Numbered from the stretch's first letter, positions 25,660-33,023 are shown. The stretch is 64,000 nt of DNA from CAZEHS01 sp964424355 (GCA_964424355.1 CAYRIO010000019.1:1-64000); one strand, 5' to 3'. The notes: generated by a model not told the origin, from the sequence alone. Numbers and translations are program-made.

Positions 25660-26423
25660 AAGTTAAATTGATGAGTCATACCCCGGATCCGGAAAAACTG
25701 GTGGCGATGGCCGCCAAACTCTGCTATTCTGCGGTCGGCACGGATGAGATTTCAGAAGGGCTGACACCGGAAGCGACCGAAAAATTTCTGGGATTTCTGA
25801 CCGGCATCGGCCATGAATCCCCCATCGAACATGTAAGCTTCACCTTCGCCGTGGAAGGGGTCAGCCGAACACTGACCCATCAGCTGGTCCGTCACCGGAT
25901 TGCGTCCTATTCTCAGCAGTCTCAGCGGTATGTGAAGCTGGATGCCTTCGAATACATCATGCCGCCTGCCATCGAAGAAATCCCTCTGGCCAAGGCCTAT
26001 TTCGAAGAAGCCATGGAAAGGGACCAGGAAACCTATGATAAACTGGTCGATATCTTGGAGAAATCCGCCTTTCAAAAGCTGATTGCCGCAGGTGTCTCTG
26101 AAAAGCAGGCGCAGAAAGGGGCGGAAAAAGCGGCCATTGAAGATGCCCGGTATGTTTTCCCCAACGCCTGCGAAACGAAAATCCTGTTCACCATGAACGC
26201 CAGAACACTGCTCCACTTTTTCAGCCACCGCTGCTGCAACCGGGCACAGTGGGAGATCCGTCAGATGGCGGATCACATGCTCAGAGAAGTCCGGCGCGTC
26301 GCACCGCTGCTCTTCAATCATGCGGGTCCGGGCTGCATGGGCGGAATCTGTCCGGAGAAGAACATGAGCTGCGGGCGCATGAAAGAAGTGGTGACCCGGT
26401 ACAAGGCTCAAGAACTGATTTGA
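25656..26423 (+). CDS. thyX: Flavin-dependent thymidylate synthase
   Basis: 255 residues. Converts dUMP to dTMP using FAD, NADPH and methylene-tetrahydrofolate. The diagnostic ThyX motif RHRxxSxxxxSxRY appears as RHRIASYSQQSQRY at about residues 78-91. ATGA overlap (4 nt) with mrnC indicates coupling. The C-terminal CMGGICPEKNMSCGRMKE stretch adds cysteines often seen in clostridial members. ThyX replaces or supplements ThyA; no thyA is visible in the window. Confidence 0.95.
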   Translation: MKVKLMSHTPDPEKLVAMAAKLCYSAVGTDEISEGLTPEATEKFLGFLTGIGHESPIEHVSFTFAVEGVSRTLTHQLVRHRIASYSQQSQRYVKLDAFEYIMPPAIEEIPLAKAYFEEAMERDQETYDKLVDILEKSAFQKLIAAGVSEKQAQKGAEKAAIEDARYVFPNACETKILFTMNARTLLHFFSHRCCNRAQWEIRQMADHMLREVRRVAPLLFNHAGPGCMGGICPEKNMSCGRMKEVVTRYKAQELI

Positions 26424-26462
26424 ATGGCCACATCCACATAATCGAAAAAACGAGGAGAATAT

Positions 26463-27263
26463 ATGGAAGAAAAAGATCAGGACAAGGATTGGATCGCGGG
26501 GCGAAACCCTGTGATGGAGGCGCTTAAGGCGGGAAGAGCCATGCACAAGCTGTTGATCGTCGCGGGGGAGCGGGAAGGCTCCATCCTGAAAATCATCCAA
26601 ATGGCAAAGGATCAGGGAATTCCCATCATGGAAGTGGACCGAAAGAAACTGGAAAGCACCGTGCCGGGCCAGAACCATCAAGGGGTTGCCGCACAGGTGG
26701 CAGCCTATGAATATGCGGAGCTGGAAACCGTACTGGATGCAAACGCAGATAATGCGATACAGATCGTCATGCTTCTGGACGGTCTGGAGGATCCTCATAA
26801 CCTGGGCTCCATTCTCCGCTCCGCCCATGCGGCAGGGGTCATAGCAGTGGTTGTGCCCAAACGCCGGTCCGTTGGCCTTACGGCTACCGTTGCAAAGACA
26901 TCAGCCGGTGCTATCGAGCATATCCCGGTGTGCCGGGTGTCCAATCTGTCCCAAACAGTGGAACTTCTCCAAAAGCGCGGGTTCTGGGCGGCGGCAGCCG
27001 ATGCGGCTGGAACCTCGTCATTGTATGAGACAGACCTGCGCGGCAAGCTGGCCATTGTGGTCGGTTCCGAAGGGGAGGGTGTCGGCCGATTGCTCCGCGA
27101 ACGCTGCGACCACGTGCTTTCAATCCCCATGGTTGGAAAGATGAGCTCCCTGAATGCATCTGTAGCTGCGGGCGTTATCCTGTATGAGGTTTTGAGACAG
27201 AACACCTATGGCATGAGCAAGTCAAAACCGGTGGCGGTCGCTGATGAGCGGTTGGGTGTCTGA
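26463..27263 (+). CDS. rlmB: 23S rRNA 2'-O-methyltransferase, RlmB/SpoU family
   Basis: 266 residues. SPOUT (TrmH) methyltransferase, likely acting on a 23S rRNA guanosine. N-terminal substrate-binding domain (IAGRNPVMEALKAGR), then the trefoil-knot motifs LLDGLEDPHNLGSILRSAH, VVGSEGEGVGRL and the C-terminal SIPMVGKMSSLNASVAAG. Start ATG after GAGGAG. It directly precedes the sigH promoter; the NYN-domain gene (yacP) usual in between in Bacillus is absent. Confidence 0.92.
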   Translation: MEEKDQDKDWIAGRNPVMEALKAGRAMHKLLIVAGEREGSILKIIQMAKDQGIPIMEVDRKKLESTVPGQNHQGVAAQVAAYEYAELETVLDANADNAIQIVMLLDGLEDPHNLGSILRSAHAAGVIAVVVPKRRSVGLTATVAKTSAGAIEHIPVCRVSNLSQTVELLQKRGFWAAAADAAGTSSLYETDLRGKLAIVVGSEGEGVGRLLRERCDHVLSIPMVGKMSSLNASVAAGVILYEVLRQNTYGMSKSKPVAVADERLGV

Positions 27264-27283
27264 TGGAGGCAGGGGGATGATTC

Positions 27284-27312
27284 TTGACGGGGTCCCCCCT
27301 GTCGGATATAAT
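27284..27312 (+). promoter_or_regulatory. Sigma-A promoter of sigH
   Basis: TTGACG (27284-27289), 17 bp, TATAAT (27307-27312): 11 of 12 consensus bases. Confidence 0.87.
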
Positions 27313-27359
27313 GGGGACAGGCTTTGACAGCCTTGCAGCGGAAAGACGGGGTGATGGCC

Positions 27360-28010
27360 ATGGATCTGGAAATGGAATGCGATGAAGCGCTCTCCAGCGG
27401 CTTCGACTGTCTAGAAGAAGAAGCCGTAGTGGAATGCGCGCGAATCGGTGACGACAAGGCACAGGAATACCTGATTAAGAAGTATAAGAACTTCGTTCGA
27501 TCCAAAGCAAGGTCCTATTTTCTGATTGGCGCGGATAAGGAAGATATCATTCAAGAGGGTATGATTGGTCTCTTCAAGGCAATCCGAGATTTTCGTCCGG
27601 ACAAGATTTCTTCATTCCGTGCGTTTGCGGAACTTTGCATCACCCGGCAGATCATCACGGCAATCAAGACGGCTACCCGGCAGAAACACATTCCTCTCAA
27701 TTCCTACGTATCCTTGAACAAGCCGATTTACGATGAAGATTCCGACAGGACCCTTCTCGACATCATCAGCAGTTCAAAGATTTCAGACCCGGAAGAACTT
27801 CTGATTTCACGGGAGGAACTGGGCCGCATTGAAAAAAAGATCGGGGAAATCCTTTCAGAATTGGAATGGCAGGTGTTGACATACTATCTCCAGGGCAAGT
27901 CTTATCAAGAGATTGCAAAGGATTTAGACCGTCACATCAAGTCAATTGACAATGCGTTACAGCGTGTCAAAAGAAAACTTGAAAGATTCCTTGAACTTCG
28001 GGAAAATTAG
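27360..28010 (+). CDS. sigH: RNA polymerase sigma-H type factor
   Basis: 216 residues, sigma-70 family of the SigH/Spo0H branch, which directs early sporulation and stationary-phase genes in Bacillota. Region 2 is visible (EYLIKKYKNFVRSKARSYF, KEDIIQEGMIGLFKAIRDF) and region 4 near the C terminus (LEWQVLTYYLQGKSYQEIA). The start is ATG 27360 behind GGGGTGAT; ATG 27354 and GTG 27351 are in frame and possible. It has its own promoter, and the tRNA-tuf promoter overlaps its last codons. Presence hints at sporulation or competence control but does not prove either. Confidence 0.92.
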   Translation: MDLEMECDEALSSGFDCLEEEAVVECARIGDDKAQEYLIKKYKNFVRSKARSYFLIGADKEDIIQEGMIGLFKAIRDFRPDKISSFRAFAELCITRQIITAIKTATRQKHIPLNSYVSLNKPIYDEDSDRTLLDIISSSKISDPEELLISREELGRIEKKIGEILSELEWQVLTYYLQGKSYQEIAKDLDRHIKSIDNALQRVKRKLERFLELREN

Positions 28011-28019
28011 TTATATAAT
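27991..28019 (+). promoter_or_regulatory. Sigma-A promoter of tRNA-Thr and tuf
   Basis: TTGAAC (27991-27996), 17 bp, TATAAT (28014-28019). It overlaps the end of sigH and lies 30 bp before the tRNA. Confidence 0.88.
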
Positions 28020-28049
28020 ACCCTTGTGACTTTTAAGAGGTCATATTAT

Positions 28050-28125
28050 GCCCATGTAGCTCAGTCGGTAGAGTATCGCCATGGTAAGGCGGGGGTCGGC
28101 GGTTCGAGTCCGCTCGTGGGCTCCA
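28050..28125 (+). tRNA. tRNA-Thr (anticodon GGU)
   Basis: Cloverleaf by eye: acceptor GCCCATG (28050-28056) with CGTGGGC (28115-28121), discriminator T and encoded CCA to 28125. The D-arm has GCTC..GAGT. Anticodon stem GCC/GGC carries loop ATGGTAA with GGT at 28083-28085. The T-arm is GGCGG-TTCGAGT-CCGCT. No terminator separates it from tuf 41 nt downstream, so tRNA and mRNA probably share a transcript. Confidence 0.94.
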
Positions 28126-28150
28126 ATTTTTTTAAACGATCATTTTGATG

Positions 28151-29356
28151 AGGAGGAACGAATTCAATGGCAAAGCAAAAATTTGAACGGAATAAGCCCC
28201 ACGTAAACATCGGGACAATCGGTCACGTAGACCACGGTAAAACAACTTTGACAGCAGCAATTACGAAGGTCCTGTTTGAGAAATACAAACTGGGCGCCAT
28301 CGTAGACTTCGACAACATCGATAAGGCACCGGAAGAAAGAGAGCGGGGGATCACAATCTCCACAGCTCACGTAGAGTACGAAACACCTAATCGTCACTAC
28401 GCTCACGTAGACTGCCCAGGCCACGCCGACTATGTTAAGAACATGATCACCGGCGCAGCACAAATGGACGGCGCTATCCTCGTCGTATCCGCAGCAGACG
28501 GTCCTATGCCCCAGACTCGCGAGCATATCCTGCTTGCTCGTCAGGTAGGCGTTCCTTACATCGTTGTATTCCTGAACAAATGCGACATGGTTGATGATGA
28601 TGAGCTGTTGGAACTGGTAGAAATGGAAGTTCGCGAACTTCTTGACCTCTACAAATTCCCCGGCGATGATACGCCAATCATCCGTGGCTCCGCACTGAAG
28701 GCTCTTGAAGATCCTACAGGCGCTTGGGCTCAAAAGATCGTAGAAATGTTCGAGACCGTAGATGTCTACGTACCAGAGCCAAAGCGAGAGGTTGATAAGC
28801 CTTTCCTGATGCCTATCGAGGACGTGTTCTCCATCACTGGTCGTGGTACAGTCGCAACTGGCCGTATCGAGCGTGGTGTTGTCCATGTACAGGACGAAGT
28901 TGAAATCATCGGCCTGAAAGACGAGAAGCGTAAAGTTGTTGTAACGGGCGTAGAGATGTTCAAGAAACTGCTCGACGAAGGTCGTGCAGGGGACAACATC
29001 GGCGCACTGCTCCGAGGCGTACAGCGTGCGGATATCGAGCGTGGACAGGTTCTGGCTGCCATCAACAGCATCCAACCCCACACAAAATTCAAAGCACAGG
29101 TATACGTACTGAAGAAAGAAGAAGGCGGTCGTCACACACCATTCTTTAATGGCTACCGACCACAGTTCTTCTTCCGAACAACAGACATCACCGGTTCCAT
29201 CAAATTGCCAGACGGCGTAGAAATGTGCATGCCTGGGGATAACATCGAGATGGAAATCGAACTGATTGCACCAATCGCTATCGAAGGCGGTCTGAACTTC
29301 TCCATCCGTGAGGGTGGCAGAACAGTAGGCGCTGGCGCAGTAGCTTCCATTATCGC
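28151..29356 (+). repeat. tuf duplicate block, copy 1
   Basis: About 1.2 kb that matches 43974-45179 base for base as far as I can read, from the ribosome site AGGAGGAACG to the last alanine codon. The copies diverge at the final wobble base (GCG here, GCA in copy 2) and in all flanking sequence. Confidence 0.9.
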
Positions 29357-29360
29357 GTAA
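28167..29360 (+). CDS. tuf: Elongation factor Tu, copy 1
   Basis: 397 residues. EF-Tu delivers aminoacyl-tRNA to the ribosome. G1 GHVDHGKTT (residues 19-27), G2 RGITIS, G3 DCPGHADY, G4 NKCD, G5 SAL, then beta-barrel domains 2 and 3. Protein sequence is identical to the second copy at 43990. This copy sits outside the str operon, behind tRNA-Thr and its promoter, and has its own terminator. The threonine tRNA next to a tuf gene is also seen at tufB in enterobacteria. AGGAGGAACG is the ribosome site. Confidence 0.97.
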   Translation: MAKQKFERNKPHVNIGTIGHVDHGKTTLTAAITKVLFEKYKLGAIVDFDNIDKAPEERERGITISTAHVEYETPNRHYAHVDCPGHADYVKNMITGAAQMDGAILVVSAADGPMPQTREHILLARQVGVPYIVVFLNKCDMVDDDELLELVEMEVRELLDLYKFPGDDTPIIRGSALKALEDPTGAWAQKIVEMFETVDVYVPEPKREVDKPFLMPIEDVFSITGRGTVATGRIERGVVHVQDEVEIIGLKDEKRKVVVTGVEMFKKLLDEGRAGDNIGALLRGVQRADIERGQVLAAINSIQPHTKFKAQVYVLKKEEGGRHTPFFNGYRPQFFFRTTDITGSIKLPDGVEMCMPGDNIEMEIELIAPIAIEGGLNFSIREGGRTVGAGAVASIIA

Positions 29361-29378
29361 CACTGAGCTGCTTAATGT

Positions 29379-29409
29379 AACAGGCTGGTCGCTGACCAGC
29401 CTGTTTTCT
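29379..29409 (+). terminator. Intrinsic terminator after tuf copy 1
   Basis: AACAGGCTGGTC (29379-29390), loop GCT, GACCAGCCTGTT (29394-29405), then TTCT. Perfect 12 bp stem. Confidence 0.9.
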
Positions 29410-29446
29410 ACTGAATATAGGCTTTGGAGTGTGTCTGAAAATATTA

Positions 29447-29475
29447 TTGACAGCAATAATGAATTGTGATAGGTT
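29447..29475 (+). promoter_or_regulatory. Promoter of the rpmG-secE-nusG operon
   Basis: TTGACA (29447-29452), 17 bp, TAGGTT (29470-29475) with an extended -10 TGA immediately upstream. The -10 alone is weak (3/6). Confidence 0.65.
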
Positions 29476-29546
29476 AAATTAGTGACGGTAAAGGCGAAAG
29501 TGTGCCCATGGCACATAACGATAAACCTGACGCGGGAGGTGTGAAC

Positions 29547-29696
29547 ATGCGGGTTAAAATCACGCTGGCTTGCCAGGAGTGCAAGCGACGGAACTACAAT
29601 ACGACGAAGAACAAAAAGAACGATCCAGATCGAATTGAGATCAAAAAGTATTGTAAATTCTGTAAAGGCCAAACAGCTCATAAGGAAACGAAGTAA
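29547..29696 (+). CDS. rpmG: 50S ribosomal protein L33
   Basis: 49 residues, large-subunit protein L33. It keeps two cysteine pairs (CQEC near residue 9 and CKFC near 38), so this is the zinc-binding C+ form. The frame is open from 29502, but GGGAGGTGTGAAC places the start at ATG 29547 with the typical MRVKITLAC. It heads the rpmG-secE-nusG unit, the standard order. Confidence 0.94.
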   Translation: MRVKITLACQECKRRNYNTTKNKKNDPDRIEIKKYCKFCKGQTAHKETK

Positions 29697-29726
29697 TTTT
29701 TTACTAACTCAAGAGGGTGTGAAACA

Positions 29727-29948
29727 ATGACAACGCGCACAAATATGAAGGATCCTGGCAACAAAGGCGCAGCAGGCCGTTTCTTTAAAGGCGTCTGGTC
29801 TGAACTGAAAAAGGTAAACTGGCCTACACGACAGGAAACCATGTCTTATGTTGGGGTTGTTCTGATGATGTGCCTGTTACTTTCTATTCTGCTGGGTGTA
29901 TTTGACGGCATCTTCCACAAGCTGATTTCATATCTGCTTCAAGTTTAG
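29727..29948 (+). CDS. secE: Preprotein translocase subunit SecE
   Basis: 73 residues. Small essential subunit of the SecYEG channel in the inner membrane. The conserved amphipathic stretch GVWSELKKVNWPTRQE (residues about 23-38) is followed by a single transmembrane helix (VGVVLMMCLLLSILLGVF). Placed between rpmG and nusG as usual; SecY itself is encoded at 54.8 kb. Confidence 0.95.
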   Translation: MTTRTNMKDPGNKGAAGRFFKGVWSELKKVNWPTRQETMSYVGVVLMMCLLLSILLGVFDGIFHKLISYLLQV

Positions 29949-29993
29949 TGATCTGTGAGGAGGATGAGGGGCTCCTGATTGGGATGCTCCGAA

Positions 29994-30518
29994 ATGCTTA
30001 TGTCTGATAATGCGAAATGGTATGTGGTACATACCTATTCTGGCCATGAAAACAAAGTGAAGGCAAATATCGAAAAGATTGTTGAAAACCGAGGGATGCA
30101 AGATATTATTCACGAAGTCGCCGTTCCAACAGAAGAAATCGTTGAGACGAAAAACGGAAAGAAGAAGATCAAATCTCGAAAAGTTTTCCCAGGATATGCC
30201 CTCGTTAAAATGATCATGACGGATGAATCCTGGTATGTGGTCCGTAATACCAGAGGCGTCACGGGCTTTGTCGGCCCGGGCTCCAAACCGATTCCTCTTA
30301 CTGAGGACGAGGTGCGCAACATGGGTATTGAAACCCGTCGTATTGAGATCGATCTCCACGAAGGACAATCTGTCCGCGTTACTGCCGGGCCGTTTGAAGA
30401 TCTTGTTGGAATCATTGAAGCAATCAATCACGACAAACAGAGCGTCAGAGTAATGATTTCTATGTTCGGCCGGGAAACTCCGGTTGAATTAGAATATGGT
30501 CAAGTTGAGACAATATAG
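29994..30518 (+). CDS. nusG: Transcription termination/antitermination protein NusG
   Basis: About 174 residues. NusG binds RNA polymerase and modulates pausing and termination. The NGN domain (KWYVVHTYSGHENKVKANIE, FPGYALVKM, VRNTRGVTGFVGPGSKP) leads to a C-terminal KOW domain (VRVTAGPFEDLVGIIEAI). The start is uncertain: ATG 29994 has GGGA 9 nt upstream, ATG 30000 gives the commonest N terminus (MSDNAKW), and TTG 29979 is also in frame. A good site, GAGGAGG at 29957-29963, is too far away and is followed by a 4-codon frame ending in TGA. Confidence 0.93.
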   Translation: MLMSDNAKWYVVHTYSGHENKVKANIEKIVENRGMQDIIHEVAVPTEEIVETKNGKKKIKSRKVFPGYALVKMIMTDESWYVVRNTRGVTGFVGPGSKPIPLTEDEVRNMGIETRRIEIDLHEGQSVRVTAGPFEDLVGIIEAINHDKQSVRVMISMFGRETPVELEYGQVETI

Positions 30519-30566
30519 GCTTGCACTATATACCTTCCCACTTTAAACTCGAATGGAGGTGCAAAG

Positions 30567-30992
30567 ATGGCAAAAAAAGTAACAGCAATGGTTAAACTGC
30601 AGATCCCCGCCGGTCAGGCAACTCCGGCGCCGCCGGTAGGTCCCGCTTTGGGTCAGCACGGCGTGAATATCATGCAATTCGTCAAGGAATACAATGCGAA
30701 GACATCCGACAAAATCGGCCTGATCGTACCGGTAGTTATCACAATCTATCAGGACAGATCCTTCAGTTTTGTTACCAAGACTCCGCCGGCAGCAGTACTG
30801 ATCAAAAAGGCTTGTGGTATCGAAAGCGGTTCCGCAGTGCCTAACAAAACAAAAGTTGCAACGATCTCCGAAGCTAAGATTCGTGAAATCGCTGAAATGA
30901 AAATGGTTGATCTCAATGCAGGCAGCATTGAAACAGCTATGAGCATGGTGAAGGGTACTGCTCGAAGCATGGGCGTTACCATACAGGAATAA
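30567..30992 (+). CDS. rplK: 50S ribosomal protein L11
   Basis: 141 residues, large-subunit protein of the GTPase-associated centre. Typical N terminus KKVTAMVKLQIPAGQATP followed by PPVGPALGQHGVNIMQF; C-terminal rRNA-binding domain with KTPPAAVLIKKA and GTARSMGV. Start follows GGAGGTGCAAAG. It is followed by rplA as in the conserved rplK-rplA pair. Confidence 0.96.
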   Translation: MAKKVTAMVKLQIPAGQATPAPPVGPALGQHGVNIMQFVKEYNAKTSDKIGLIVPVVITIYQDRSFSFVTKTPPAAVLIKKACGIESGSAVPNKTKVATISEAKIREIAEMKMVDLNAGSIETAMSMVKGTARSMGVTIQE

Positions 30993-31045
30993 CTGCGTAA
31001 CTTGTGGGAGGTTGCCAGCCGTATTACCACAGAGGAGGAAATTCA

Positions 31046-31738
31046 ATGCCTAAACACGGTAAGCGCTACCAGGACAATGCTAAAATGGTAGACAGAGCAA
31101 AGCTGTATGATACAGATGAGGCGTTTACGCTTCTTCGCAACACAGCAAAAGTGAAATTTGATGAATCAGTTGAACTGCACATCAAATTAGGTGTAGACGG
31201 TCGTCATGCGGACCAACAGGTTCGTGGCGCCATCGTACTGCCCCATGGAACAGGTAAGACAAAACGTGTCCTTGTCATCGCTAAAGGCGACAAAGCGATT
31301 GAAGCTGAAAAAGCAGGCGCTGAATTCGTTGGAGCAGAAGACATGGTACAAAAAATCCAGACAGAAAACTGGTTCGATTACGATGTAATCGTTGCTACTC
31401 CTGATATGATGGGTCTTGTTGGTCGTTTGGGTCGTGTGCTTGGTCCTAAAGGATTGATGCCAAACCCAAAATCCGGCACTGTAACGTTCGATATCGAGCG
31501 TGCAATCAACGAGATCAAAGCCGGTAAAGTTGAGTTCCGTCTTGATAAAACGAACATCGTCCATGTTGCTATCGGGAAGATGTCCTTTGAAGACGATAAA
31601 TTGGTTGATAACTTTAAAGCGTTGATGGATGCAGTAGTCAAGGCGAAGCCATCCGCTGCTAAAGGGACTTACCTGAGAAGCGTTACCCTTACCAGCACTA
31701 TGGGTCCTGGCATCCGATTGAATGCCGCTAAACTCTAA
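31046..31738 (+). CDS. rplA: 50S ribosomal protein L1
   Basis: 230 residues, L1-stalk protein and, in other bacteria, translational repressor of rplKA. Visible signatures are HIKLGVDGRHADQQVRG, LPHGTGKTKRVLV, GRLGRVLGPKGLMPNPK and FRLDKTNIVHVAIGK. The frame is open further upstream, but GAGGAGGAAATTCA places the start at ATG 31046. The rplJ leader follows. Confidence 0.95.
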   Translation: MPKHGKRYQDNAKMVDRAKLYDTDEAFTLLRNTAKVKFDESVELHIKLGVDGRHADQQVRGAIVLPHGTGKTKRVLVIAKGDKAIEAEKAGAEFVGAEDMVQKIQTENWFDYDVIVATPDMMGLVGRLGRVLGPKGLMPNPKSGTVTFDIERAINEIKAGKVEFRLDKTNIVHVAIGKMSFEDDKLVDNFKALMDAVVKAKPSAAKGTYLRSVTLTSTMGPGIRLNAAKL

Positions 31739-31754
31739 GCTGCAAAACTGAAGC

Positions 31755-31860
31755 AAAGCTCGACCGCAGACAGCAGGTGCTCCGGCATAATTCCTGCCAA
31801 GGTTGTTACGATTGATCGATAGATCACTGGTACTCCCTGTCTGCGGACAGGGAGTTTTGA
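31755..31860 (+). promoter_or_regulatory. Ribosomal protein L10 leader (rplJ-rplL attenuator)
   Basis: Matches the known L10 leader in layout: the segment GACAGCAGGTGC followed by ATTCCTGCCAAGG (31769-31802), a K-turn-bearing arm. CCGCAGACA (31764-31772) pairs perfectly with TGTCTGCGG (31838-31846), and that 3' strand is also the heart of the terminator stem at 31832-31855, so the two folds exclude each other. In the established model L10(L12)4 binding selects termination. Confidence 0.88.
31832..31860 (+). terminator. Attenuator terminator within the L10 leader
   Basis: ACTCCCTGTC (31832-31841), loop TGCG, GACAGGGAGT (31846-31855), then TTTGATT. Perfect 10 bp stem 30 nt before the rplJ start. 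Confidence 0.85.
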
Positions 31861-31889
31861 TTATAACCCTTTCACGAGGAGGTGGACAG

Positions 31890-32387
31890 ATGTCAGTACA
31901 AAAAGAACGTAAAGAAGTAGTGGTTGCAGAAATCCGCGAGAAACTGATCCGCGCTAAATCCGTGGTTTTGGTAAATTACAGCGGAATCAACGTTGAACAG
32001 GCTACCAAGCTTCGTAAGTCTTTCAGAGAAGCCGGTCTGGACTACAAGGTATACAAGAACAAACTGGTTGAAGTAGCTGCGAAGGATACGGCATATGAAG
32101 CACTTGTTAAGGATCTGAACGGACCCAATGCATTTGCAATCAGTTATTCAGATCCCGTCGCTCCTGCGAAACTCATCAAAGATTACGTAAAAGATTTTAA
32201 AAAGATGGAGCTCCGCAGTGGTGTGGTAGAAGGTGTTTACTATTCCGCGGAACAGGTAGCTGAACTTGCGAACCTGCCATCCAAAGAAGTGCTTATTGGA
32301 CGTTTCCTTGGCAGTATCAAATCTCCGGTTTCCAGCTTTGCATACATGCTGCAAGCGGTTATCGACAAAAAAGAAGCGACTGCTTAA
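31890..32387 (+). CDS. rplJ: 50S ribosomal protein L10
   Basis: 165 residues. L10 anchors L7/L12 dimers on the large subunit. Visible signatures are KSVVLVNYSGINVEQATKLR, YKVYKNKLVEVA and a C-terminal helix that binds L12 (SSFAYMLQAVIDKKE). An in-frame codon at 31803 lies in the leader; ATG 31890 behind GAGGAGGTGGACAG is the start. Regulated by the attenuator upstream and cotranscribed with rplL. Confidence 0.95.
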   Translation: MSVQKERKEVVVAEIREKLIRAKSVVLVNYSGINVEQATKLRKSFREAGLDYKVYKNKLVEVAAKDTAYEALVKDLNGPNAFAISYSDPVAPAKLIKDYVKDFKKMELRSGVVEGVYYSAEQVAELANLPSKEVLIGRFLGSIKSPVSSFAYMLQAVIDKKEATA

Positions 32388-32427
32388 GACTGCTTAACTA
32401 ACTTAAATTACCCATGGAGGTGTACTC

Positions 32428-32790
32428 ATGACTAAAGAGCAAATCATTGAAGCAATCAAAGGTATGACCGTTCTGGATCTGAACGAACTGGTAAAAGCTT
32501 GTGAAGAAGAATTCGGCGTATCCGCATCCGCTCCGGTTGGCGTTGCTGTTGCTGCTGTAGCAGAAGCTGTTGAAGAAAAGACTGAGTTCGACGTTATCCT
32601 TGAAGGCGCTGGCGAAAAGAAAATCGAAGTTATCAAAGTTGTTCGTGAACTGACAGGCCTTGGTCTGAAAGAAGCGAAAGACGTTGTTGACAACACGCCT
32701 AGCAAAATCAAAGAAGGCATCCCGAAAGACGAAGCGATGGCTGTTAAAGCTAAGCTTGAAGAAAAAGGCGCTAAAGTCGAAGTTAAGTAG
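32428..32790 (+). CDS. rplL: 50S ribosomal protein L7/L12
   Basis: 120 residues, the multicopy stalk protein that recruits translational GTPases. N-terminal dimerisation domain (EQIIEAIKGMTVLDLNELVK), an Ala/Val-rich flexible hinge near residues 36-48, and the C-terminal domain with LKEAKDVVDNTPSKIKEGI. Start after GGAGGTGTACTC. A strong terminator follows and separates it from rpoB. Confidence 0.97.
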   Translation: MTKEQIIEAIKGMTVLDLNELVKACEEEFGVSASAPVGVAVAAVAEAVEEKTEFDVILEGAGEKKIEVIKVVRELTGLGLKEAKDVVDNTPSKIKEGIPKDEAMAVKAKLEEKGAKVEVK

Positions 32791-32802
32791 TTTAAGAGAT
32801 AA

Positions 32803-32831
32803 ACGGGGGAGCTCGCTCCCCCGTTTTTTTT
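32803..32831 (+). terminator. Intrinsic terminator after rplL
   Basis: ACGGGGGAGC (32803-32812), loop TC, GCTCCCCCGT (32815-32824), then seven T. Perfect stem; rpoB therefore depends mainly on its own promoter. Confidence 0.93.
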
Positions 32832-32916
32832 GTCAAAAAAAGCGTGATGATCCTAACTGCCATTTTGAGAAAAAATGATTTGGCCCGAAACTTTGGCACA
32901 AATCTTGAATATACAA

Positions 32917-32945
32917 TTGACACTGCGTACGGAGTATGGTATTAT
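32917..32945 (+). promoter_or_regulatory. Sigma-A promoter of rpoBC
   Basis: TTGACA (32917-32922), 17 bp, TATTAT (32940-32945). Start of the rpoB leader, within the 356 bp gap between rplL and rpoB. Confidence 0.9.
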
Positions 32946-32993
32946 CTTAAAATGCCACTAGTATGTAAACAGGACGTTAAAATGGAGAAACCT

Positions 32994-33023
32994 ATGCCAA
33001 ATCAGAGACAAACTAAAATATAA
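32994..33023 (+). CDS. Putative 9-residue leader peptide of rpoB
   Basis: ATG 32994 opens a frame of nine codons (MPNQRQTKI, then TAA at 33021-33023) with TGGAGAA six bases upstream as a plausible ribosome site; an ATG four codons earlier (32982) is in frame. The stop codon overlaps the first bases of the terminator stem. The arrangement promoter, short ORF, intrinsic terminator, main gene is typical of attenuation, but expression is not shown and the frame could be chance. Confidence 0.4.
   Translation: MPNQRQTKI

Noticed and set aside
28164..29681. 505-codon open frame antisense to tuf copy 1 (and a 403-codon one antisense to copy 2 at 43987-45198)
   Set aside because: They mirror tuf codon usage, carry no recognisable domain or ribosome site, and are a known artefact of biased codons in highly expressed genes.
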